Positions 8,333 to 16,100 of a stretch of DNA of 64,000 bases are shown here, piece after piece. This stretch comes from Planomonospora sp. ID67723. Its GTDB lineage: Bacteria > Actinomycetota > Actinomycetes > Streptosporangiales > Streptosporangiaceae. The stretch lies in the NCBI RefSeq assembly GCF_015711605.1, contig NZ_JABTEZ010000004.1, positions 496,001 to 560,000 on the forward strand, in the 5' to 3' direction. A program made the translations under genes and the position numbers. The notes below the pieces were generated by a model. It worked only from the letters and a program-made list of their open reading frames with translations, did no database searches and was not told the DNA's origin. Numbering within the stretch: position 1 is the stretch's first letter; every line of letters starts with the position of its first letter.

Positions 8333-9724
8333 ATGACGAGATCCGGCTATCGCAGAACCATGGGACTGCTGCTCGCGACAGCGCTCGGCCTGACGGCGGC
8401 GGCATGCGGCTCGGAGGAGAAGCCGGCCGGGAACGAGTCCAAGCCGACCGCGCAGGGCTCCGCGGCCGGGCCGGTGTCGATCACGGTCAACTGCATGCCG
8501 CCGAAGACGAACAAGGCGCAGCGAGCGACCTTCGAGGAGGATCTCGCGGCGTTCCAGCAGCTCAACCCCAACATCAAGGTTGAGAAGGCCACCGACGCCT
8601 TCCCGTGCTATGAGCCCCGGACCTTCGAGGCCAAGCTGGCCGGCGGCCAGCTCGAGACCGTCTTCTACGTGAACTTCCCCAACGTCGGGCGGCTGATGGA
8701 GAGCGGCCAGGCCGCCGACATCACCCCCTACGTCGGGGAACTGAAGACTTTCAAGGACTACAACGCCTCCATCGAGATCTTCAAGAAAGACGGCAAGATC
8801 TACGGCCTGCCCACCGACGGGTACGGCATGGGCCTGGTCTACAACCGCGAGGTGTTCACCAAGGCCGGGCTCGACCCGAACAACCCGCCCAAGACCTGGG
8901 CCGACGTGCAGGCCGCGGCCAAGAAGATCGCTGCCCTCGGCCCCGGCTACGTGGGTTTCGGCGAGTACAGCGGCAACAACGTCGGCGGCTGGCACTTCAC
9001 CGCCTCCCTCTACGGCCGGGGCGGTGACGTGATCACCCCGGACGGCAAGAAGGCCGCCTTCAACACCCCCGAGGGCAAGGCCGTGCTCGAGAACCTCAGG
9101 CAGATGCGCTGGGCCGACAACAGCATGGGGTCCAAGCTCTACATCGACTGGCCCGCGCTGATGAAGGCCATGGCCGGCGGCAAGATGGGGATGATGGTCG
9201 GCGCCCCCGACGTGCTGATCGGGCTGCGCAACGACTTCCAGGCCAAGTTCGAGAACTACGCCGTCACCTCCCTGCCCGAGGCCAAGGCGCTGTTCAACGG
9301 CGGCGCCGGCTACATGATCAACCCCAAGGCCACGCCCGAGCAGATCCGGGCAGGCCTGAAGTGGATCGAGTACGAGTTCCTCACGCCGGGCAAGGGCCAG
9401 CTCGACTACGTGCGGGCCAAGGGCGCGAACCTGACCGTCGGCCAGCCGTACCCCGACCTGTACGGCGCCGACACCCCCTCCGGCCAGGAAGTCCTGAAGC
9501 TGCGCGCCGAGAACGCCAACGTCGATCCCGGGCAGTTCGCGCTCTGGGTCGAAGGCTCCAAGGGCATCCCGGCCAAGGCCGAGCCGGGGCCGTACGCACA
9601 GGAGATCTACGCGATCCTCGACACTCCGATGTCCGCGGTGCTGACCAGGCAGGACGCCGACATCGACAAGCTGCTCGCCGACGCCGAGGCGAAGGTCAAC
9701 GCCCTGCTGGAGCAGAAGGGCTGA
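8333..9724 (+). CDS. ABC transporter sugar-binding lipoprotein
   Basis: A 463-residue extracytoplasmic solute-binding protein of the MalE/family 1 type. The N-terminus is a lipoprotein signal (MGLLLATALGLTAAAC, lipobox Cys at 25), followed by an Ala/Gly/Ser linker and the two-lobed binding domain with typical stretches VFYVNFPNVGRLMESGQ, YGLPTDGYGMGLVYN and YGRGGDVITPDGKKA. It should deliver an oligosaccharide to the two permeases encoded next. The gene lies downstream of the LacI terminator and 64 bases before the first permease, with a hairpin in that gap that would keep the binding protein more abundant than the permeases. Glucanase and alpha-glucosidase nearby suggest an alpha-gluco-oligosaccharide ligand (inference). 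Confidence 0.92.
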   Translation: MTRSGYRRTMGLLLATALGLTAAACGSEEKPAGNESKPTAQGSAAGPVSITVNCMPPKTNKAQRATFEEDLAAFQQLNPNIKVEKATDAFPCYEPRTFEAKLAGGQLETVFYVNFPNVGRLMESGQAADITPYVGELKTFKDYNASIEIFKKDGKIYGLPTDGYGMGLVYNREVFTKAGLDPNNPPKTWADVQAAAKKIAALGPGYVGFGEYSGNNVGGWHFTASLYGRGGDVITPDGKKAAFNTPEGKAVLENLRQMRWADNSMGSKLYIDWPALMKAMAGGKMGMMVGAPDVLIGLRNDFQAKFENYAVTSLPEAKALFNGGAGYMINPKATPEQIRAGLKWIEYEFLTPGKGQLDYVRAKGANLTVGQPYPDLYGADTPSGQEVLKLRAENANVDPGQFALWVEGSKGIPAKAEPGPYAQEIYAILDTPMSAVLTRQDADIDKLLADAEAKVNALLEQKG

Positions 9725-9733
9725 CCCGCAGGA

Positions 9734-9763
9734 GCCGGGGGCGGCGCTCCCGCCGCCCCCGGC
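9734..9763 (+). terminator. Intra-operon hairpin between binding protein and permease genes
   Basis: A perfect 13-base-pair GC stem (9734-9746 with 9751-9763, loop CTCC) starts 9 bases after the binding-protein stop. There is no T-run. Such hairpins in sugar ABC operons protect the upstream message or partly stop transcription, giving more binding protein than permease. Confidence 0.6.
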
Positions 9764-9788
9764 GATCACGTCGAGATCGGAAGACAGA

Positions 9789-10715
9789 ATGACCACAACC
9801 GGCATGCGCCCCTCGCGAGGCTCGCGAGGGCGGCCCCCGACCAGGCGGCGGCGCGCCGTGCGGCGGAACGTCACCGCCTACGGATTCCTGTGCGGAGCGC
9901 TGATCTGCTTCGCGTTCTTCTCCTGGTACCCCATGATCTGGGAGGTTGTGCTCAGCTTCCAGCAGACCAACTTCGTCGATCCGCCCGTCTGGGTGGGACT
10001 GGAGAACTTCGTCACGGTCTTCGAGGACGCGGCCTTCGGCCCCGCCTGGAAGAACACGGTGATGTTCACCGTCCTGGCGCTGGTCTTCGGGTATGGTGTG
10101 CCGTTCGTCGTCGCACTGGTGCTGAACGAACTGCGCCACGCGCGGGCCTACCTCCGATTCGTCGTCTACCTGCCGGTGATGCTGCCCCCGGCCGTCGGCG
10201 TGCTGCTGTTCCAGTGGTTCTACGAGCCGGAGTACGGGCTGTTCAACCAGGTCCTCGGCTTCTTCCACCTGCCCGCCCTGGACTGGCTGAACTCCACCGA
10301 CACCGCGCTGATCTCCCTGGTCGTCGTCTCCACCTGGATGAACCTCGGCACCGGCACGCTCATCTACCTCGCCGCGCTGCAGACGATCCCCGGAGAGCTG
10401 TACGAGGCGGCGGAGCTGGACGGCGCCGGGATCCTCAAGCGCATCTGGCACGTCACGATCCCGCAGACCAAGCTGATCCTGCTGGTCATGCTGCTGCTGC
10501 AGATCGTGGCGACCATGCAGGTCTTCATCGAGCCCTTCCTGCTCACCGGAGGCGGCCCGGAGAACTCCACGGTCAGCGTCGTCTACCTCATGTACCAGTA
10601 CGCCTTCAACTTCGGGAACATCAACGGCGGCAACGCGCTCGGCGTGATGCTGATGATCGTTCTGATGGTCTTCTCGGCCATCTACCTGCGCGTCTCGCGG
10701 GAGGACAAGAGCTGA
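9789..10715 (+). CDS. ABC sugar transporter permease (MalF type)
   Basis: A 308-residue inner-membrane permease with an Arg-rich cytoplasmic N-terminus and about six transmembrane helices. The BPD_transp_1 signature EAA loop (EAAELDGAGILKRIWHVTIP) lies at about 205-224 and contacts the ATPase. It pairs with the next permease to form the channel for the sugar captured by the lipoprotein upstream. Its stop overlaps the next start by one base (TGATG), so the two permeases are translationally coupled. No ATPase gene is present in the locus. Confidence 0.93.
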   Translation: MTTTGMRPSRGSRGRPPTRRRRAVRRNVTAYGFLCGALICFAFFSWYPMIWEVVLSFQQTNFVDPPVWVGLENFVTVFEDAAFGPAWKNTVMFTVLALVFGYGVPFVVALVLNELRHARAYLRFVVYLPVMLPPAVGVLLFQWFYEPEYGLFNQVLGFFHLPALDWLNSTDTALISLVVVSTWMNLGTGTLIYLAALQTIPGELYEAAELDGAGILKRIWHVTIPQTKLILLVMLLLQIVATMQVFIEPFLLTGGGPENSTVSVVYLMYQYAFNFGNINGGNALGVMLMIVLMVFSAIYLRVSREDKS

Positions 10716-11686
10716 TGTCGAACCTCACCGTGGTGTCCAAGGAACCCCGGCGGCCCGCGCCGCCGGCGGCTCTCCCGGCTCCTCCGAAACGGCCGCGCAG
10801 GAAGATCCGGCAGGAGTTCCGCACCGTCGTCTCACCGCACCAGCTCAACTCCCGCCGGGGCCGCGCCGTCTACTGGAGCGTTCTGACCGTCGTCGTCGTG
10901 AGCTTCACCGCGGCCTTCGTCTTCCCGCTGTACTGGATGATCACCGGGGCGATGAAGTCCACCGAGGACCTCGTGCAGATCCCGCCGACGTTCCTGCCGC
11001 CGCAGTTCACGCTCGACGCCTACGCCGAGGCGTGGGAGCTGATGGACCTGGGCCTGCTGCTGGGCAACACCGCCCTGTACGCGGGCGGGGCCTGGTTGTT
11101 CACACTGGCGATCGACGTCACCGCCGCCTACGCCCTGTCCAAGCTCCGGCCGGTGCTCGGCAAGCTCGTCCTGGCCCTGATGCTGGCCACGCTCATGATC
11201 CCGCCGATGGTGATCATGCTGCCCGCCTACCTGACGGTCAAAGACCTGCCGCTGCTGGGATGGGACCTGCTCAACACGCCGTGGGCGATCTGGCTGCCCG
11301 CGGCGGCCAACGGGTTCAACATCTTCCTGCTCAAGCGTTTCTTCGACTCGATCCCGCGGGAGCTGCTGGAGGCGGCCGAGATCGACGGCGCGGCCCCGGG
11401 CCGCATCCTGTGGTCGATCGTGATCCCCATCTCCCGCCCGATCCTGGGCGTGGTGTCCATCCTCACGGTGGTCAACGTGTGGCGGGACTTCGTCTGGCCG
11501 CTGCTGGTGCTGACCGACAGCGAGAGGATGTCGGTCAGCATCGGCATCGCGAGCCTGTCGTCGCAGATGCCGCAGAACGTGCTCATCGCCTCGCTCGTGA
11601 TCGCGAGCATCCCGACCATCGTCGTGTTCTTCCTCTTCCAGCGTCACATCATGGCGGGCCTCACCGCCGGCAGCCTCAAGGGCTGA
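10715..11686 (+). CDS. ABC sugar transporter permease (MalG type)
   Basis: A 323-residue permease with a long Pro/Arg-rich cytoplasmic tail (1-55), six predicted transmembrane helices and the EAA loop (EAAEIDGAAPGRILWSIVIP) at about 219-238. Its short last cytoplasmic segment (FQRHIMAGLTAGSLKG) is the hallmark C-terminus of MalG-type subunits. The ATG overlaps the stop of the first permease by one base. It forms the heterodimeric membrane channel of the alpha-glucoside-type importer. Confidence 0.93.
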   Translation: MSNLTVVSKEPRRPAPPAALPAPPKRPRRKIRQEFRTVVSPHQLNSRRGRAVYWSVLTVVVVSFTAAFVFPLYWMITGAMKSTEDLVQIPPTFLPPQFTLDAYAEAWELMDLGLLLGNTALYAGGAWLFTLAIDVTAAYALSKLRPVLGKLVLALMLATLMIPPMVIMLPAYLTVKDLPLLGWDLLNTPWAIWLPAAANGFNIFLLKRFFDSIPRELLEAAEIDGAAPGRILWSIVIPISRPILGVVSILTVVNVWRDFVWPLLVLTDSERMSVSIGIASLSSQMPQNVLIASLVIASIPTIVVFFLFQRHIMAGLTAGSLKG

Positions 11687-11730
11687 GATTCTCCACCGTC
11701 AAGGTCTACCAGCAAGGAGTCGTGTTCAGC

Positions 11731-13263
11731 ATGCCGGAAACGTGGTGGCGGGGGGCCGCGATCTACCAGGTCTACCTGCGCAGTTTCGCCGATGGGAACG
11801 GTGACGGGACGGGAGACCTGGCGGGGCTGCGTTCCCGCCTGCCGTACCTCGCAGACCTGGGGATCAACGCCGTCTGGCTGAATCCGTGGTACCCGTCGCC
11901 GATGGCCGACGGCGGCTACGACGTCGCCGACTACCGGGACATCGAACCGGTCTTCGGCACCCTGGCCGAGGCGGAGGAGTTCATCCAGGAGGCCCACGGG
12001 CTGGGGATCAAGATCATTATCGATGTGGTGCCCAACCACAGCTCGACCGCGAGCGCGTGGTTCCAGGAGGCTCTGGCCGCGGAGCCGGGCTCACCGGCCA
12101 GGGAGCGGTTCTGGTTCCAGGACGAGCCGGGCGACTGGAAGTCCATCTTCGGCGGGCCCGCCTGGACGCAGGTGCCCGACGGGCAGTGGTACCTGCACCT
12201 GTTCGCTCCCGAGCAGCCCGACTTCAACTGGACCAACCCAGAGGTGCACGCCGAATTCCACGACGTTCTGCGCTTCTGGTTCGACCGGGGTGTGGACGGC
12301 ATCCGCATCGACTCGGCCGCGGTGCTGGTGAAGGACTTCGACGGCGGCGACCCCGAGGGCTACACCGATCTCGACGAGGTCCACGAGATCTACCGGAGCT
12401 GGCGCCGCCTGGCCGACGAGTACGACGAGCGCATCCTCGTCGGAGAGGTGTGGTTCCCCGACCAGGAGCGCTTCGCCCGCTACCTGCGCCCGGGCGAGCT
12501 GCACACCGCCTTCAACTTCGACTTCCTGGCCTGTCCGTGGGAGCCCGCGGCGCTGCGCCGCTCGATCGAGCAGACTCTCGACACCCACACCCCGCTCGGT
12601 GCGCCGCCCACGTGGGTGCTGTCCAACCACGACGTCGCGCGCGTGGTGACCAGGTACGGCAGGGCTGAGACCTCCTGGGACCACGGCGATCGCAGGGACG
12701 GCGTGCCGTCGGACCTGGAACTGGGATACCGCCGGGCCAGGGCCGCCGCGCTGCTGGCCATGGCGCTGCCCGGCGGCGTCTACATCTATCAGGGCGAGGA
12801 GCTGGGCCTGCCGGAGGTGGACGACATCCCCGGCGAGCTCCGGCAGGATCCGATGTGGACCCGCTCGAGCCACACCGTTCCGGGCAGGGACGGCTGCCGG
12901 GTGCCGCTGCCCTGGTCGGGGGAGGAACCGCCGTTCGGTTTCGGCGAGGGCGAGCCGTGGCTGCCGCAGCCGGAGGACTGGCGCAAGCTCACCGTCGAGG
13001 CCCAGACCGAGGACCTCGGCTCGATGCTCAACCTCTACCGGGCCGCGCTGAGCCTGCGCCGCGACCGGCTCGGCGACGGCACGCTCACCTGGCTGGACCT
13101 CCGTCCCGACGTTCTCGCCTTCACCCGCGAGTCCGGCCTGACCTGCGTGGTCAACCTGGGCTCCGATCCGGTACGGCTCCCGCCGCACGGATCGGTGCTG
13201 CTGGCCAGCGGCTCGCTCGACGGAGAGGAGCTTCCCTCCGACACCGCCGTCTGGCTGGCCTGA
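11731..13263 (+). CDS. GH13 alpha-glucosidase (oligo-1,6-glucosidase-like)
   Basis: A 510-residue cytoplasmic glycoside hydrolase with the GH13 TIM-barrel. Visible conserved regions are DVVPNHSS (region I), DGIRIDSA with nucleophile Asp194, VGEVW with acid/base Glu239, and LSNHD with Asp301. It has no signal peptide, so it acts on imported oligosaccharides, releasing glucose from non-reducing ends. It is the last gene of the LacI-importer cluster, 44 bases after the second permease. AAGGAG lies at 11714-11719; the ATG at 11731 is preferred, though an in-frame GTG at 11722 exists. The GH13 group used by actinomycetes for maltose/isomaltose/nigerose-like sugars fits, but linkage specificity cannot be read from sequence. 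Confidence 0.92.
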   Translation: MPETWWRGAAIYQVYLRSFADGNGDGTGDLAGLRSRLPYLADLGINAVWLNPWYPSPMADGGYDVADYRDIEPVFGTLAEAEEFIQEAHGLGIKIIIDVVPNHSSTASAWFQEALAAEPGSPARERFWFQDEPGDWKSIFGGPAWTQVPDGQWYLHLFAPEQPDFNWTNPEVHAEFHDVLRFWFDRGVDGIRIDSAAVLVKDFDGGDPEGYTDLDEVHEIYRSWRRLADEYDERILVGEVWFPDQERFARYLRPGELHTAFNFDFLACPWEPAALRRSIEQTLDTHTPLGAPPTWVLSNHDVARVVTRYGRAETSWDHGDRRDGVPSDLELGYRRARAAALLAMALPGGVYIYQGEELGLPEVDDIPGELRQDPMWTRSSHTVPGRDGCRVPLPWSGEEPPFGFGEGEPWLPQPEDWRKLTVEAQTEDLGSMLNLYRAALSLRRDRLGDGTLTWLDLRPDVLAFTRESGLTCVVNLGSDPVRLPPHGSVLLASGSLDGEELPSDTAVWLA

Positions 13264-13404
13264 CGATGAGAACGTAGCGGAGCGCCCCCGGCAGGCTACG
13301 GCGTCTGCGGCCGGAGCCGCCGTGCCCGGGAGGCGCTCGTCCGACTGCGAGGGCGGCGCGCGACCTCCCCGGCGCCCGGGCCGGAGGTTTCCGTCACCGC
13401 CCTG

Positions 13405-13448
13405 CCCGGACCGTCAGGCGGCCTCGCCCGGATCGTCAGGCGGCCTCG
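13405..13448. repeat. 22-base tandem duplication at the 3' end of the GGDEF-EAL gene
   Basis: Two adjacent 22-base copies (13405-13426 and 13427-13448) differ at one base. The right-hand copy contains the last codons and stop of the GGDEF-EAL gene, so the left copy is an untranslated duplicate of the gene end. Confidence 0.8.
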
Positions 13449-15946
13449 TATCCGGGGGTGGTCTGGAGGAGGTCGTCGATCTGGTGGGCGTCGGCCGGGG
13501 GGGAGAACAGGTAGCCCTGCGCCAGCGGGCAGCCCATCTGCTGCAGCAGCACGGCTTGTTCGGGGGTTTCCACGCCCTCGACGATGGTCTGCAGGTGCAA
13601 ACTGGCCGACAGCTCCAAGATGGCCTTGGTGAAGGCGCGGGTCTGGGCGTGGTCGGCGGCGGTGGGCGGGGTGGTGAAGGAACGGTCGATTTTGAGGATG
13701 TCGACCGGCAGGGTGCGCAGGTAGGCCAGGGAGGAGTAGCCGGTGCCGAAGTCGTCCAGGGCGATGCGCACGCCGTGGGCGCGCAGGCGGCTGAGCACGC
13801 CGGTCAGGCGGCTGGTCTCGGCCGGGGTGGTGGCCAGCAGCATGCTTTCGGTGATCTCCAGGATGAGGGCGTGTTCGGGCAGGCGGTGGCGGGCCAGGGT
13901 CTCCAGCACGGCGTGGGCGAAGGCGGGTTCGCGTAGTTGGCGGCCGGAGATGTTGACGGTGACGGCCAGGCCGTGCTCGGTGTGCCAGCGGGCGGCGTCG
14001 GCGCAGGCCTGCTGCAGTGCCCACAGGCCGATGTCGACGATGAGGCCGGTGTCTTCGGCGATGGGGATGAAGACGTCGGGGGGGATGGGCCGGCCGGTGG
14101 CCGGTTGCCAGCGCAGCAGGGCTTCGACGGCGTGGATGCGGCCGGTGCGCAGGTCGACGACGGGCTGGTAGGCCAGGGACAGCTCGCCGCGGGCTTGGGC
14201 GTGGCGCAGGCCGTTGCTCAGGCGGGTGTGTTCCAGGCGGGCGGTGCGCAGGGCGGTGTCGAAGACGGTGGTCTGGTTTTTGCCGGCGGCTTTGGCGGCG
14301 TACAGGGCCAGGTCGGCGTCGCGCAGGGCTTCGGCGGGGGTGGCCACGGGCACTTCGGCCAGGATGCCGATGCTGGTGGTGAGGTGGATTTCGTGGGGGC
14401 CGAGCCGGTAGGGGGCGGCCAGGGCGGTGCGGATGGCGTCGGCGGTGTGCTGGGCGGTGGGGGTGTCGGTGGCGGGCATGAGCAGGGCGAATTCGTCGCC
14501 GCCGAGGCGGGCCAGGGTGTGGCCGGGGCGGGTCAGGGCGCGCAGGCGGTGGGCGACGTCGATGATGAGGTCGTCGCCGATGGGGTGGCCGAAGCTGTCG
14601 TTGACGTCTTTGAAGTCGTCGAGGTCGAGCAGCAGCAGGGCGGGCGGGGTGGCGGGTGCCGTGTCCTGATCCGCGCCCTGACTGTGGCCCTGGCCCTGGC
14701 TGTGGCTGTGGCTGTGGCCCTCGCCCTGGCTGTGGGTGTGGGTGTGGGTGTGGGTGTGGTTTTGGTGCTGGTTGAGGGCGCGGTGCAGGGCCTGGCCGAG
14801 CAGGGTGCGGTTGGCCAGGCCGGTGAGGGGGTCGTGGGAGGCGCGGTGCGACAGGCTGCGCTGCAGGAGTTCCTGGGTGTGCAGGGCGGTGGACAGTTCG
14901 TGGGTCTGGCGGGTGAGTTGCTCGGTTTGGCGGTCCAGGGCGGCGGCGTGGGTTTCGGCCAGGCGGGCGACGGTGTTCAGGCGCAGGACCAGCAGCACCG
15001 CCAGCACCACCGTCAACCCCATGATCAGTAGCTTGTCGGTGGTCTCCGGGCCGTACCCGTGGAGGACGGTGAACTGGAGCATCGAGGCCATCGGGCTGAG
15101 CAGCGTCAGGATCAGGAACGTCGTCACCCGGCCCCGACGGGAGACGTCGAGGGCCGGTGCCCGGTCCCCGGTGTGGGCGAGGCTGGGGTGCAGCGCGGCG
15201 GCGCCGATCAGGACCGACCAGGCCAGCCAGCCGACCGTCGCGACGGCGCCGTCCGGCCGGCCGGCCATCTGGTCGAGCAGGTAGGCGCTGTCACCGATGA
15301 ACACCATGCCGTAGGAGGCGCTCAACAGGACCAGCCACGGCGCCCGCCCCTTGCTGAGCGCCAGCCGCGCGGCCAGGCCCACGACGAACAGGTCGGTGAT
15401 GGGGGTGGCCAGTCCCAGGACGAGATCCACGCCGCTGCGCGGGAGACTGTGGAGCATGGGGTGGAGCAGGAAGGCCCAGACGGGCATGGCCACGCCGACG
15501 GTGACGATGCCCGCATCCAGCAGGGCGGCGCCGGACGAGCCGCTCTCGCGGCGTCCCAGCATCACCAGCGCGATCAGCGTCAGGATGCGGCAGTCCACGG
15601 CGACGCGGTTGTAGAGATCGAGGAGGAACGGGATCTCCAGCCAGACCCAGCCGATGCCCCAGCACACGGTCGTGGCCAGCCAGATGATCACGTTGGCGGC
15701 GGCGATCAGCCGCCACGACCACTGCCGGTTCAGGTCGTGCCGGCGGATCCCGACGATGACGGCCAGCGCCGTCGCGCCCTGCAGCAGTACCCAGGGCAGC
15801 ACGTCCAGGACGGGTGAGAGGGAGGCCAGGAACGGGGCGGCGAGGGCCAGGAGCCCGGACAGCACAAGGAACGCCAGCCAGCCGTGCGGCCCGCGGGTGA
15901 GACGGGCTCCGGCGGCCAGTGCGGCTCCGGGGAACGTCTGACTCAT
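13436..15946 (-). CDS. Membrane GGDEF-EAL cyclic-di-GMP signalling protein with His-rich insert
   Basis: An 836-residue protein. Residues 1 to about 330 hold some eight to ten transmembrane helices of an unrecognised sensor region; a coiled linker (about 335-375) leads to a GGDEF domain (about 380-555, intact GGDEF near 481) and an EAL domain (about 575-825, intact EALLRW near 606, plus NISGRQL, EITESM and DDFGTGYSSL motifs). Both motifs being intact, it could make and degrade c-di-GMP; the usual RxxD inhibitory site reads RPGH, so feedback inhibition may be lost. A His/Gly/Gln/Ser-rich insert (about 395-427) interrupts the start of the GGDEF domain. The start follows GAGGAGG by 4 bases. A kinase gene lies 154 bases upstream on the same strand. 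Confidence 0.92.
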   Translation of the reverse strand: MSQTFPGAALAAGARLTRGPHGWLAFLVLSGLLALAAPFLASLSPVLDVLPWVLLQGATALAVIVGIRRHDLNRQWSWRLIAAANVIIWLATTVCWGIGWVWLEIPFLLDLYNRVAVDCRILTLIALVMLGRRESGSSGAALLDAGIVTVGVAMPVWAFLLHPMLHSLPRSGVDLVLGLATPITDLFVVGLAARLALSKGRAPWLVLLSASYGMVFIGDSAYLLDQMAGRPDGAVATVGWLAWSVLIGAAALHPSLAHTGDRAPALDVSRRGRVTTFLILTLLSPMASMLQFTVLHGYGPETTDKLLIMGLTVVLAVLLVLRLNTVARLAETHAAALDRQTEQLTRQTHELSTALHTQELLQRSLSHRASHDPLTGLANRTLLGQALHRALNQHQNHTHTHTHTHSQGEGHSHSHSQGQGHSQGADQDTAPATPPALLLLDLDDFKDVNDSFGHPIGDDLIIDVAHRLRALTRPGHTLARLGGDEFALLMPATDTPTAQHTADAIRTALAAPYRLGPHEIHLTTSIGILAEVPVATPAEALRDADLALYAAKAAGKNQTTVFDTALRTARLEHTRLSNGLRHAQARGELSLAYQPVVDLRTGRIHAVEALLRWQPATGRPIPPDVFIPIAEDTGLIVDIGLWALQQACADAARWHTEHGLAVTVNISGRQLREPAFAHAVLETLARHRLPEHALILEITESMLLATTPAETSRLTGVLSRLRAHGVRIALDDFGTGYSSLAYLRTLPVDILKIDRSFTTPPTAADHAQTRAFTKAILELSASLHLQTIVEGVETPEQAVLLQQMGCPLAQGYLFSPPADAHQIDDLLQTTPGYEAA
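14683..14760. repeat. Hexamer microsatellite encoding a His-rich insert
   Basis: Within the GGDEF-EAL gene, 14731-14760 is five tandem copies of TGTGGG (last copy imperfect), and 14697-14718 contains further GGCTGT hexamers. On the coding strand these give alternating His-Thr and His-Ser runs. The repeat unit is a multiple of three, so copy-number changes would alter insert length without a frameshift. Confidence 0.85.
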
Positions 15947-16100
15947 GTTCCTCCTCTCGGGGCGGCCCCGCCGGTCGCCGAACCGGCGGCATCGCGGCAG
16001 TGGAGCGCGCTGGGATGCCGCCCGGTTGCCGGACGGGTTCAGCCACTTCATGACGCTGATCGGACACGACGCGCCCCCTCTGAGGGAAAACGCGAGAGGA

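Noticed and set aside
8258-9874. Long 538-codon frame opposite the binding-protein gene
   Set aside because: Antisense shadow caused by GC-rich third positions; composition is Gly/Val/Leu/Ala-rich with no domain and the plus-strand gene is certain.
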